Assembly: GCF_036226885.1 (NCBI RefSeq)
Contig: NZ_CP109027.1
Span: forward strand, 7,254,001 to 7,318,000
Direction of reading: 5' to 3'
Length of the DNA stretch: 64,000 nucleotides
From: Streptomyces sp. NBC_00663
Lineage (GTDB): Bacteria > Actinomycetota > Actinomycetes > Streptomycetales > Streptomycetaceae
Positions 32,841 to 41,003 of the stretch are shown here, one piece after another; position 1 is the first letter of the stretch, and every line of letters starts with the position of its first letter. A program made the translations under genes and the position numbers. Under the pieces are notes generated by a model, which was not told the origin of the DNA, ran no database searches, and worked only from the letters and a program-made list of their open reading frames with translations.

Positions 32841-34310
32841 TCATCCGAAGGCAGGAGCGCCGCCCGGCTCACCCGGCGGCAGCGCCGCGCACAACGCCTC
32901 GAGCGCCGCGCCGTACGCATGCTCGGAGGGCGTCGCGTACCCGACCACGAGGCCGTCCTGGACCGGCATGTCCCCCACCGACGCCGCCGGATGCCGGAAC
33001 TCCGCCAGCCCGTCGAGCGCGACGCCCTGCCAGACGGCGGCCTTGACCGCCGACCGTTCGGTGCCGGGCGGCAGCCGCAGCACCGCGTGCAGCCCTGCGG
33101 CGACCCCGCTGACCTCGACGTGCGGCGCGTGCGCGGCGAGGGCCGCGACCAGCCGGTCCCGCCGGCTCCGGTACCGCTGCCGCATCCGCCGTACATGACG
33201 GTCGTACGCCCCGGAGACGAGGAAGTCGGCGAGGGCCAGTTGGTCGAGGACGCTCGCCCATGCCTCGCGCTCGCCCTTGGCCGCGAGCACGTCGTCGACG
33301 TACCGTTCCGGCAGCACCATCCATCCCAGCCGCACCGCGGGCGACAGGCTCTTGCTCACCGAGCCGATGAAGATCACCCGCTCCGGATCGAGCCCCTGAA
33401 CCGCTCCGACGGGCTTGCGGTCGTAGCGGAACTCGCCGTCGTAGTCGTCCTCCAGCACCACCGCGCCACGCGCGCGTGCCCAGTCGACGACGGCCGCCCG
33501 CCGCTCGGCGTGCAGCGGACCGCCGGTCGGGAACTGGTGTGCAGGCGTGAGCAGTACGGCCCGCTCGCGCCCCAACCGCCCTACGTCGGCGCCGTGTTCG
33601 TCCAGCGGCAGCGGTACGGTCCGCACGCCGGCGCCCGCGAGCAGTTCCCGGTGGAAGGGCAGGCCGTACGCCTCCACGGCGAGGGGGCCTTTGAGGCCTT
33701 GGGCGTTCTGGAAGAGCAGGCGCAGGGCGTGGGCGAAGCCGGAGCAGATCACGATCCGTCCCGGCTCGGTCCGCACGCCACGTGCGCGGGCCAGGTACTC
33801 CGCGAGCGCCTCCCGCAGCTCGACCCGTCCGGCGGGGTCACCGGGTCCGAACACCTCGTTCGGCGCCTGCTGAAGCGCCCGCCGGTAGGAGGTCAGCCAG
33901 GCCGCCCGCGGGAACGACGACGCGTCCGGGGCGCCCTGCCGCAGATCGTGCCGCGGCCCACGCGCGCGTAGCGGCGCCTTCCTGGGTACACGCGCGTGCC
34001 CGGCCGCCCGCAGCGGTTCGGTCCGCTCCGCCACCCGCGTCCCCGAACCCTGGCGGGCGGTGAGCCACCCCTCCGCGACGAGCTCGGCGTACGCGTCCGC
34101 CACCGTGTTGCGGGCCACGCCCAGGTCGGCGGCGAGCGACCGGTACGGCGGCAGCCGGGTGCCGGGGGCGAGCCGGCCACTGCGTACGGCCTCCCGCAGG
34201 GCGTCGCCGAGCGCGGCCCGCCTGCCGCCCGGGCCGGTCAGCTCCAGTTCCAGTTCCAGGTGCAGATCGGAGCCGATTCGCTCCGCGGAATTGACCCACG
34301 ATCTCGCCAT
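32841..34310 (-). CDS. MocR/GabR-type regulator (GntR winged helix fused to PLP aminotransferase domain)
   Basis: 489 aa. Residues 15-85 form a GntR winged helix (LREAVRSGRLAPGTRLPPYRSLAADLGVARNTVADAYAELVAEGWLTARQGSGTRV). Residues 125-480 are a fold-type I aminotransferase domain: GDPAGRVELREALAEYLARARGV, the PLP ring Asp in VVLEDDYDGEFRYDR, and the Schiff-base lysine in GSVSKSLSPAVRLGW. These regulators sense an amino compound through PLP. The divergent AhpD-like gene 47 bp away is its probable target. The ATG is at 34310. Confidence 0.94.
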   Translation of the reverse strand: MARSWVNSAERIGSDLHLELELELTGPGGRRAALGDALREAVRSGRLAPGTRLPPYRSLAADLGVARNTVADAYAELVAEGWLTARQGSGTRVAERTEPLRAAGHARVPRKAPLRARGPRHDLRQGAPDASSFPRAAWLTSYRRALQQAPNEVFGPGDPAGRVELREALAEYLARARGVRTEPGRIVICSGFAHALRLLFQNAQGLKGPLAVEAYGLPFHRELLAGAGVRTVPLPLDEHGADVGRLGRERAVLLTPAHQFPTGGPLHAERRAAVVDWARARGAVVLEDDYDGEFRYDRKPVGAVQGLDPERVIFIGSVSKSLSPAVRLGWMVLPERYVDDVLAAKGEREAWASVLDQLALADFLVSGAYDRHVRRMRQRYRSRRDRLVAALAAHAPHVEVSGVAAGLHAVLRLPPGTERSAVKAAVWQGVALDGLAEFRHPAASVGDMPVQDGLVVGYATPSEHAYGAALEALCAALPPGEPGGAPAFG

Positions 34311-34357
34311 GGAAATGCACCATACTGCCGGTCTTTCCCGGCCGTAGATTCGAGGGC

Positions 34358-34837
34358 ATGACGACGAACACGACTGCTTCCGCCGAGACGACCCGCCTGA
34401 ACTTCGCCAAGTCCGCCCCGAAGGTCTTCCGCGCCCTCATCGGCTTCGACGCCGCCGCACGCGCGGGCCTCGACCCGGCCCTGGTCGAGCTGATCCAGAT
34501 CCGCGCCTCTCACCTCAACCACTGCGCCTACTGCCTCCACATGCACACCAACGACGCCCGCAAGGCCGGCGAGAGCGAGGACCGGCTCCACATGGTCGTG
34601 GTCTGGCGGGAGGCTCGGCACTTCTTCACGGAGCGGGAGCAGGCCGCGCTGGCCCTGACCGAGGCGGTGACGCTGGTGGCCGACGGGGGAGTCCCGGACG
34701 CGGTGTACGCGCAGGCCGCGGCCCACTTCGGCGAGGAGGAGCTGGCGCAGGTCCTGGCGCTGATCTTCGCGATCAACACATGGAACCGGGTGGCCCTGGC
34801 GACGAAGAAGGTGGCGGGGACGGACGAACGGGTCTGA
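34358..34837 (+). CDS. carboxymuconolactone decarboxylase/AhpD-like protein
   Basis: 159 aa, all-alpha AhpD fold. The redox motif is HLNHCAYCLHMHTND with Cys56, Cys59 and His63 (CxxCxxxH), as in peroxidase-type AhpD-like proteins. The C-terminal segment EEELAQVLALIFAINTWNRVALAT is typical. Likely alkylhydroperoxidase or thiol-peroxide activity. MocR-type regulators commonly sit divergent to such genes. The stop codon lies within the first of five 13-bp repeats. Confidence 0.92.
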   Translation: MTTNTTASAETTRLNFAKSAPKVFRALIGFDAAARAGLDPALVELIQIRASHLNHCAYCLHMHTNDARKAGESEDRLHMVVVWREARHFFTEREQAALALTEAVTLVADGGVPDAVYAQAAAHFGEEELAQVLALIFAINTWNRVALATKKVAGTDERV

Positions 34838-34887
34838 CGAACGGGTCTGCGGAACGGGTCTGACGAACGGGTCTGACGAACGGGTCT
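34823..34887. repeat. five tandem 13-bp units at the 3' end of the AhpD-like gene
   Basis: GACGAACGGGTCT occurs five times head to tail (one copy with GCGG for GACG). The first unit encodes the C-terminal DERV and the next supplies the stop codon. Since 13 is not a multiple of 3, copies beyond the stop are untranslated. Confidence 0.95.
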
Positions 34888-34931
34888 GACGCGCCCCGGT
34901 TCCCCCGGCCGGCGGTCGTTCACACGGTCGC

Positions 34932-36419
34932 TCACACGGTCATCGGCCGGTCGTACGGTCCGATCGGCGCCGGCAGCCGCGTAGTGCCCGTCAGATGGCG
35001 GTCGACGGCCGCCGCCACCGCCCGTCCCTCCGCGATCGCCCACACGATCAGCGACTGCCCCCGCGCGGCGTCCCCCGCGGCGAACACCCCGGGGGCGCTC
35101 GTCGCGAACCCGGCGTCCCGCGTGATCGTGCCGCGCGGCTCCATGGCCAGCCCGAACTGGTCGACGAGCCCGTCCGCGCGGTCGGGCCCGGAGAAGCCGA
35201 GGGCGAGCAGGACGAGGTCGGCGGGGAGCGTCCGCCCGGTCCCCGGCACGGGCCGCCGCGCCGCGTCGACCTCGACCAGGTGCAGTGACCGCACATGACC
35301 GTCGGCGTCGCCGGTGAAACGGAGCGTGGACGCCGCGAACAGCCGTGCGTCCGCGTCCGCCGCCGGAGCGGTCCCCAGCGCCCCGGCCTCCTCGTGCGCG
35401 GCCGACAGCCGGTAGACCTTCGGGTACGTCGGCCAGGGCTCGGCGTCCTCGTCGCGCTCGGCGCCGGGCTGGGCGTAGATGTCCAACTGCGTGACGGACG
35501 CGGCGCCTTCGCGCACCGCCGTACCCAGACAGTCGGCGCCCGTGTCACCGCCGCCGACGATGACGACATGCTTCCCGGCGGCGGACATCGGGGAGACGTC
35601 CAGATCTCCCTCGCCCACCCGGTTGGCCAGCGGCAGATACTCCATGGCCTGCTGGATGCCGGTCAACTCCCGTCCGGGCACGTCCAGTTCGCGCCAGGCG
35701 GTGGCGCCGGTGGCGATCACGACCGCGTCGTAGCGCGCCCGCAGCTCCGCCGCCCCGATGTCCCGCCCGACCGCCGTCGACGTACGGAACTTCGTTCCCT
35801 CGGCCCGCATCTGCCCGATGCGGCGCTCCAGATGGTGCTTCTCCATCTTGAACGCGGGGATCCCGTACCGCATCAGTCCGCCCGGCCGGTCGTCCTTCTC
35901 GAACACGGCGACCGTGTGCCCCGCCCGCGTCAACTGCTGTGCCGCGGCCAGTCCCGTCGGCCCCGAGCCGATCACCGCGACGGTGCGCCCGGACAGCCGG
36001 TCCGGTGGCCGCGGTGGCGCGAAACCGAGCTCCCAGGCCCGGTCGGCGATGGCCGCCTCGACGTTCTTGATGGTGACCGCGGGCTGGTTGATGGCGAGGA
36101 CGCAGCCCGCCTCGCACGGCGCCGGGCACAACCGGCCGGTGAACTCGGGGAAGTTGTTGGTGGCGTGCAGCCGGTCGGCGGCGGCCCGCCAGTCGTTCCG
36201 GGAGACGAGGTCGTTCCACTCGGGGATCAGGTTCCCGAGCGGACAGGCGTCGTGGCAGAACGGTATGCCGCAGTCCATGCAGCGGTCGGCCTGCTGGTCG
36301 ATGATGGGCAGCAGCGCCCCGGGGACGTACACCTCGTCCCAGTCCCGGACCCGCTCCTCGACCGGCCGACGGGGCCAGTCCTGGCGAGGGGTGGTCATGA
36401 ATCCCTTGGGATCGGCCAT
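34932..36419 (-). CDS. gltD: glutamate synthase small (beta) subunit-type oxidoreductase
   Basis: 495 aa, NADPH-dependent electron-transfer subunit that feeds glutamate synthase or a related enzyme. Cysteine motifs near the N-terminus (CMDCGIPFCHDACPLGNLIPEW and CPAPCEAGCVLAI) would hold Fe-S clusters. The FAD motif is VAVIGSGPTGLAAAQQLTRAGH and the NADPH motif is HVVIVGGGDTGADCLGTA. The C-terminal FAD Gly-Asp is VFAAGDAARGQSLIVWAIAEGRAVA. The start MADPKGFM is the family's, and AAGGAA precedes it. No gltB-like large subunit is adjacent, unlike the usual gltBD operon. Confidence 0.93.
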   Translation of the reverse strand: MADPKGFMTTPRQDWPRRPVEERVRDWDEVYVPGALLPIIDQQADRCMDCGIPFCHDACPLGNLIPEWNDLVSRNDWRAAADRLHATNNFPEFTGRLCPAPCEAGCVLAINQPAVTIKNVEAAIADRAWELGFAPPRPPDRLSGRTVAVIGSGPTGLAAAQQLTRAGHTVAVFEKDDRPGGLMRYGIPAFKMEKHHLERRIGQMRAEGTKFRTSTAVGRDIGAAELRARYDAVVIATGATAWRELDVPGRELTGIQQAMEYLPLANRVGEGDLDVSPMSAAGKHVVIVGGGDTGADCLGTAVREGAASVTQLDIYAQPGAERDEDAEPWPTYPKVYRLSAAHEEAGALGTAPAADADARLFAASTLRFTGDADGHVRSLHLVEVDAARRPVPGTGRTLPADLVLLALGFSGPDRADGLVDQFGLAMEPRGTITRDAGFATSAPGVFAAGDAARGQSLIVWAIAEGRAVAAAVDRHLTGTTRLPAPIGPYDRPMTV

Positions 36420-36547
36420 GGCCGTCTTCCTTGCGTCGGAGTCGACGGGCCGTGCGTCATCGGGCGGCACTCTTTCGGCCACGATACGTCGCCCCGGCGC
36501 CACGCGCAGAGTGGGGGGACAGCGCTTTCTCAAGGGGTTCGGACGGG

Positions 36548-36640
36548 CCGGGGAACCGTCGTGGAACCACCGTGGAACCGCAGTGGAGCCGGCGTGGAGC
36601 GGCCGTGGAGCGGCCGTGGAGCGGCCGTGGAACCCGTCGC
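36548..36640. repeat. degenerate 11/12-bp tandem repeat upstream of gltD
   Basis: GTGGAACC / GTGGAGC units recur with 11-12 bp period. The last three copies (CCGTGGAGCGG) are identical. It lies between the gltD start (36419) and the end of the gene at 36645, so it covers the gltD upstream region. Confidence 0.85.
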
Positions 36641-36644
36641 GGGA

Positions 36645-37124
36645 CTACGTCAGCGCCAGCACGTACGCCACCGCCGCCGCACCCGAGGCGACCATGCGGA
36701 CGTGGTTCCACATCGTCCACTCGCGCACGTACGTCGGCCAGTACGCGGCGGCTTCGGGAGTGCCGGCGTCCAGCTTCAGCAGGGCGTCGTTGCGGGGCAC
36801 GTTCGCCACCATCGTCACCCCGAACGAGCCGACCAGATACAGCGCACTGCCCAGCAGCAGCTCCACCGTCCCGTCGTCCGGCAACAGCACGAACGTCACC
36901 ACCGCGAGCACGGCCGACAGCACCGCCGAGCCGAGGAACACGAGCATGAACGCCGGCCGCAGCGCGGTCACGTTGATCGCCTTCATCGCGGCGACCCCCT
37001 GCGCCGGCGGCAACGCGGCGAGCCCCTTCATCACGAAGGTCGAGAACGCGCAGAACACCCCGGCCACCAGCCCGGTCCCCAGCACACCCAGCACCGTCAG
37101 TACGAAGTACGGTCCAGCGATCAT
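36645..37124 (-). CDS. anthrone oxygenase/DUF1772 family membrane protein
   Basis: 159 aa with four membrane segments: PYFVLTVLGVLGTGLVAGVFCAFSTFV, PAFMLVFLGSAVLSAVLAVVTFVLL, LLLGSALYLVGSFGVTMVANVPRND, and VRMVASGAAAVAYVLAL. The FCAFSTFVM... and NVPRND...W...WNHVR motifs are those of DUF1772 proteins. Role unknown. ATG at 37124; the Shine-Dalgarno is weak. Confidence 0.88.
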   Translation of the reverse strand: MIAGPYFVLTVLGVLGTGLVAGVFCAFSTFVMKGLAALPPAQGVAAMKAINVTALRPAFMLVFLGSAVLSAVLAVVTFVLLPDDGTVELLLGSALYLVGSFGVTMVANVPRNDALLKLDAGTPEAAAYWPTYVREWTMWNHVRMVASGAAAVAYVLALT

Positions 37125-37337
37125 CTCAACGTCAACTCCCGCATCGAGCCGAGATCCTGCCCGGCACCCACCGTCACCACAAGTGAATTCCCGTACGAGG
37201 ACCGTCACCATGGCCGATCGACGCGCGCGCATACGCAGGCGTCCAGGGGACGTCTCCCTCCTCCCGATGCGGTTCCGTTTCCTCCCGATGCGGTCCCGTC
37301 CGAATCCGCGGCCCCTTCCGTCCGCCGCGACGGTGAG

Positions 37338-38012
37338 TCACCGCCACCGACCCAGCACTTCCTCCACCGCCACCGCGATCCTCCGCCGCGCCTCATGCCG
37401 CGGCACCCCGCTCATCAGCAACTGGTCGTACGGCGTGTCCAGATGCCGTACGGACGCCACCACCGCCGAGACGACGGCCCCCTCCGACAACGCCCGCCCG
37501 GCCGCACTCCGCCCCACCCGACCACTGCCCCGCACCGACGCGTGCGCGGCGATCCCCCGGGCCCGTTCGGCCGGGCAGCCGGGAAACAGGCGGCGGATCT
37601 CCGCTTCGAACAGCTCCGTGAACCGCACGTCCTCCGCCGCCCGCCGCCGCGCGTCCCGCACCCGGCGCCGCCGTCGCGCCTCGGCGTCCGCCAGACACCG
37701 CGCCTCCGCCCGGGCCAGCGCCGCCTCCTCGACGAGGACACCCTGCCGCTCGTACCGCCCCTTGCGCCGGTTGAACCGTACGACCACCGCCGACAGCACG
37801 CTCTCCTCCCTCGACCTGCGCGTCAGCGCGGTGTCGCCGCGCGGCAGGAACACCAGGTGACCGAGGTCGGCGCAGTCCAGACACCGTGGCGCCCCGTCCT
37901 CCAGCACCAGCATCGGCAGCGGTCCGCGCCGGCACTCGGCGCACTGCTTCCGCCTGAGCGGCTGGACGGCGAGAAGCCCGGTGCGGTGCGGGGGAGTTAC
38001 CAGGTGCGCCAT
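37338..38012 (-). CDS. DUF2293 domain-containing protein
   Basis: 224 aa. The N-terminal part is a zinc-ribbon-like region with CAECRRGPLPMLVLEDGAPRCLDCADLGHLVFLPRGD (four Cys). A basic helical middle follows (RCLADAEARRRRRVRDARRRAAED). The C-terminal DUF2293 region is RLFPGCPAERARGIAAHASVRGSGRVGRSAAGRAL, then RHLDTPYDQLLMSGVPRHEARRRI. Function unknown; the Cys cluster and basic stretch suggest nucleic-acid binding. ATG 38012 is chosen; GTG 38033 is an alternative. Confidence 0.88.
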   Translation of the reverse strand: MAHLVTPPHRTGLLAVQPLRRKQCAECRRGPLPMLVLEDGAPRCLDCADLGHLVFLPRGDTALTRRSREESVLSAVVVRFNRRKGRYERQGVLVEEAALARAEARCLADAEARRRRRVRDARRRAAEDVRFTELFEAEIRRLFPGCPAERARGIAAHASVRGSGRVGRSAAGRALSEGAVVSAVVASVRHLDTPYDQLLMSGVPRHEARRRIAVAVEEVLGRWR

Positions 38013-38057
38013 AGGTGGTTCATTCCCGTGCACGGGCCACGAACCACCCCGCCCGCC

Positions 38058-38744
38058 CTACTCCACACCCGTCACCGACACCCGCGTCCGATGCCGCGTC
38101 GGCCGCTCGATCTCGTCGACCACCGCCACCGCGAGATCCGCGTACGACAGCGTCGGCTGCGACCCCTCCGTAGCCCGCTCGCCGCCGAACACATAACGCC
38201 CGGTGCACGGCGCGCCCTCCTCCAGTCCTCCTCCCGGGGTGAGCATCACCCAGTCGACCGTGTCCTCCCCGGCCGCGTGTGCGCGCAGCCGGTCCAGCCC
38301 CGCCGTGTGCGCCCGCGCGAACGGCCGTATCTCCGGCGGGAACACCGCGGGGTCATCCATCAACGGCCGTCCGTCCGCCCCGAGCAGGTTCACGAACAGC
38401 CCCACGGCCACCAGTCGCCGCACCCCCGTCGCGGCCAGCCCGCTCAGCAGCGCGTCCGCCGCCTTCACGAAGAAGTCCGGATCGAGCGTGTCGAACCCCT
38501 GCTCCGGCCCGCTGAACGGCGACACCGCGTGCACGGCGGCCACATGCCCACCCACCACGGAGCCGACCGAGTCGGCGTCGGTCACATCACCCCGGACGAC
38601 CGTCACTCCCTCGGCGCCCAGCGCCGGATACCGCGCCGGCTCCCGCACCACGGCCGTCACCTCGTACCCACGCCCGCGCGCCTCTGCCGTGACCGCCCGG
38701 CCCGCACGCCCGCCGCCCCCGAAGACGACGATCCCGCCACCCAT
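38058..38744 (-). CDS. NAD(P)-binding oxidoreductase (atypical SDR, NmrA-like)
   Basis: 228 aa. The N-terminal Rossmann motif is IVVFGGGGRAGRAVTAEARGRGYEVTAVVREPAR, followed by VTVVRGDVTDADSVGSVVGGHVAAVHAVSP and RRLVAVGLFVNLLG. The catalytic YxxxK of classical SDRs is absent, as in the NmrA-like/atypical group. ATG at 38744 has AGGAGG six bases upstream. It is divergent from the HxlR regulator (about 100 bp), which probably controls it. Confidence 0.9.
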   Translation of the reverse strand: MGGGIVVFGGGGRAGRAVTAEARGRGYEVTAVVREPARYPALGAEGVTVVRGDVTDADSVGSVVGGHVAAVHAVSPFSGPEQGFDTLDPDFFVKAADALLSGLAATGVRRLVAVGLFVNLLGADGRPLMDDPAVFPPEIRPFARAHTAGLDRLRAHAAGEDTVDWVMLTPGGGLEEGAPCTGRYVFGGERATEGSQPTLSYADLAVAVVDEIERPTRHRTRVSVTGVE

Positions 38745-38843
38745 GACCAACCTCCTTGTCCGGCACCGAGGTTCGGCACCCGACCCGGACGTTAGAGACG
38801 CAGGCCCCGGTTACTTCAACGGTATCGGCGCTAGCCTCGACCG

Positions 38844-39224
38844 ATGACTCCTTCCACCCCCTCCCTGGGCCCTGACATGTTCGACCCCGTGTGCCCTTCC
38901 GCCGCGATGCCCTTCAGGGTGGGGGACAAGTGGACCGGCATGGTCGTCCGCTGTCTGGAGGGCGGTCCGCGCCGCTTCACCGAACTCCGTGTCCCGCTCC
39001 GGGCCGTCACCCCCAAGGTCCTCAGCGAGACCTTGCGCGCCATGGAGCGCGACGGTCTGCTCACCCGCACCGCCTACGACGAGAACCCGCCCCGCGTCGA
39101 GTACGCCCTCACCCCCCTCGGCCGCACCCTGATCCCCCTCCTCGACGCCGCCCGTACCTGGAGCGAGACCCATCTCCCGCAACTGCTCGCCGCCCGCCGG
39201 TCGCATCAGCGGAACGCGTCCTGA
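38844..39224 (+). CDS. HxlR-family transcriptional regulator
   Basis: 126 aa winged-helix protein: CPSAAMPFRVGDKWTGMVVRCLEGGPRRFTELRVPLRAVTPKVLSETLRAMERDGLLTRTAYDENPPRVEYALTPLGRTLIPLLDA. Cys17 lies at the position of the redox- or aldehyde-sensing cysteine in many HxlR proteins. TAGCCT is six bases before the ATG, so the mRNA may be leaderless. It probably regulates the divergent oxidoreductase. Confidence 0.93.
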   Translation: MTPSTPSLGPDMFDPVCPSAAMPFRVGDKWTGMVVRCLEGGPRRFTELRVPLRAVTPKVLSETLRAMERDGLLTRTAYDENPPRVEYALTPLGRTLIPLLDAARTWSETHLPQLLAARRSHQRNAS

Positions 39225-39249
39225 CCGTCGGCTGACGCATCATGGCCCT

Positions 39250-39882
39250 GTGCGACTCGAAGCGATCACCTGGGACCGACTCGGCGACCTCCTCGCCGAC
39301 CGCCTTCTCGACCTGAAGCCGGCCGACGGCAGCCCCTGGCCGCGGATCGCCTTCGACGGTGCTCCGGCGGCCCGCCCCCAGGACCTCGCCGAACGCGTCG
39401 CCGAAGCGCTCCGCATACGAGGCCGCCGTCCTCTCGTGGTCGGCACCCGGGGCTTCCTGCGCCCCGCCTCGCTCCGTTTTGAATACGGCCACCAGGACGT
39501 GGAGGCCTATTACGACGGCTGGTTCGACACCGGCGCCCTGTGGCGTGAGGTCTTCGGTCCCCTCGAACCGGGTGGCGACGGCCGCGTCCTGCCCGACCTC
39601 TGGGACCCCGCCACCGACCGCGCCACCCGCAGTCCCTACGTCCAACTCCCGCCCGGCGGCTTCCTGTTGCTGCACGGCCCCCTCCTGCTGCGGCACTGGT
39701 TCCCCTTCGACCTGACCGTCCACGTACTCCTCTCCCCGGGCGCCCTGCGCCGCCGCACCCCCGAGGCCGAGCACTGGACCCTGGAGGCCTTCGAGCGCTA
39801 CGAGGGCGAGACCGACCCCGCGGGCACCGCCGACGTCCTGGTGCGCGCCGACGATCCCCGGCACCCGGCATGGCGGGGATGA
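39250..39882 (+). CDS. uridine kinase-like protein with degenerate P-loop
   Basis: 210 aa. The general sequence follows the uridine kinase-like proteins of actinobacteria: GRRPLVVGTRGFLRPASLRFEYGHQDVEAYYDGWFDTGALWREVFGPL, and DRATRSPYVQLPPGGFLLLHGPLLLRHWFPFDLTVHV. The N-terminal segment that should carry the Walker A Gly-Lys-Ser/Thr reads IAFDGAPAARPQDLAE, with no lysine, so ATP binding in the usual way is doubtful. It starts at GTG 39250, 25 bases after the HxlR gene. Confidence 0.75.
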   Translation: MRLEAITWDRLGDLLADRLLDLKPADGSPWPRIAFDGAPAARPQDLAERVAEALRIRGRRPLVVGTRGFLRPASLRFEYGHQDVEAYYDGWFDTGALWREVFGPLEPGGDGRVLPDLWDPATDRATRSPYVQLPPGGFLLLHGPLLLRHWFPFDLTVHVLLSPGALRRRTPEAEHWTLEAFERYEGETDPAGTADVLVRADDPRHPAWRG

Positions 39883-39927
39883 GGCGGCCCCGGGGGACTC
39901 ACTTCCAGAAGATCCAGCAAACCACTT

Positions 39928-39954
39928 TTATATGCGCGTGCATGTAACTACGCT
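39928..39954 (+). promoter_or_regulatory. promoter of the PPOX gene (leaderless)
   Basis: A TTTATA-like -35 near 39927-39932, then TACGCT (39949-39954), ending seven bases before the ATG. No Shine-Dalgarno. The AT-rich block is conspicuous in this sequence. Confidence 0.45.
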
Positions 39955-39961
39955 GAGCCCC

Positions 39962-40375
39962 ATGACGACTTCCACGAGCGGTCACCTCTCCTTCGACGAC
40001 TCCGTCCGCGCCCTCCTCGACGGCCGAAACTTCGCCAGCGTCGCCACCCTCGGCCCCGATGGCTCCCCGCAGAACTCCGTGGTCTGGATCAAACGCGAGG
40101 GCGACGCCGTCCTCTTCTCCTCCGTCGACAACCGGCAGAAAGTGCGCAACCTCCGCCGCGACCCCCGCATCAGCGTCTCGGTCTACGACCTGGCCAACCC
40201 CTACACCTCGGTCGAGATCCGCGGCACCGCCGAGATCCTCCCGGACCCCGGCAAGCGCCTCCCGCACGACCTCTCGCACAAGTACCTCGGCATCGACCCG
40301 CCCGCCGAGAAGGACGACGAGACCCGCGTGATCATCCGTGTCGTCCCGCGGCGGATCGTGGGCTTCTCGGCCTGA
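39962..40375 (+). CDS. PPOX-class F420-dependent oxidoreductase
   Basis: 137 aa split beta-barrel: FDDSVRALLDGRNFASVATLGPDGSPQNSVVWIKREGDAVLFSSVDNRQKVRNLRRDPRISVSVYDLANPYTSVEIRGTAEILPD. The pattern GPDGSPQ...VW and K.RNL.RDPR belongs to the F420/FMN-binding PPOX family. Likely reduces a small substrate using F420 or flavin. ATG 39962 directly follows the AT-rich promoter. Confidence 0.92.
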   Translation: MTTSTSGHLSFDDSVRALLDGRNFASVATLGPDGSPQNSVVWIKREGDAVLFSSVDNRQKVRNLRRDPRISVSVYDLANPYTSVEIRGTAEILPDPGKRLPHDLSHKYLGIDPPAEKDDETRVIIRVVPRRIVGFSA

Positions 40376-40555
40376 ACCGTCCCCGTCCCCGTCCCCGCTC
40401 CGTCCCCGATCCCGCCTCCGGGTGCGACAGCGGCTGGGCGCGGCGAGAATGAACGACGCCGGGACCAGCGGTGCGCCAGTGCTCCGCGTCGGCCGCCGGA
40501 CCCGCGCGGTGCGCCCAGTGCTCCGCGCCGGCCGTCCGGAACCGGGAGGTACTTC

Positions 40556-40984
40556 ATGACCACCGCCGGAGACATCATGCATCGCGGCGCTCAGTGGATC
40601 CCCGCCCACGAGACCCTCGACCGCGCCGCCCAGCTGATGCGTGACCTCAACGTCGGAGCCCTGCCCATCAGCGACGCGAACGAACGGCTCTGCGGCATCC
40701 TCACCGACCGCGACATCGTCGTGGGCTGTGTGGCCATGGGGCACGACCCGGCTAAGGTCACCGCCGGTGAGATGGCCCAGGGCACACCTCGCTGGATCGA
40801 CGCGGGCGCCGATGTGGGCGACGTGCTCCGGGAGATGCAGGACCACCAGATCCGCCGGCTCCCCGTCATCGAGAACAAGCGCCTCGTCGGCATGATCAGC
40901 GAGGCCGACCTGGCCCGGCATCTGACGGAGGACCAGATCGCCACCTGGGCGGAGAGCGTCTACGCGAAGAGCGCGACGCACTGA
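40556..40984 (+). CDS. CBS-domain protein
   Basis: 142 aa with two CBS repeats: AGDIMHRGAQWIPAHETLDRAAQLMRDLNVGALPISDANERLCGILTDRDIVVGCVAMG and AGEMAQGTPRWIDAGADVGDVLREMQDHQIRRLPVIENKRLVGMISEADLARHL. A stand-alone Bateman module that would bind an adenine nucleotide and control a partner, here unknown. The ATG follows GGGAGG. It is convergent with corA. Confidence 0.94.
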   Translation: MTTAGDIMHRGAQWIPAHETLDRAAQLMRDLNVGALPISDANERLCGILTDRDIVVGCVAMGHDPAKVTAGEMAQGTPRWIDAGADVGDVLREMQDHQIRRLPVIENKRLVGMISEADLARHLTEDQIATWAESVYAKSATH

Positions 40985-41003
40985 CCGTCGGCCGGGGGCT
41001 CGC

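Noticed and set aside
32657..33196. Alternative minus-strand frames overlapping the MocR gene
   Set aside because: Shadows with Arg-rich translation; the MocR frame has all motifs of both domains.
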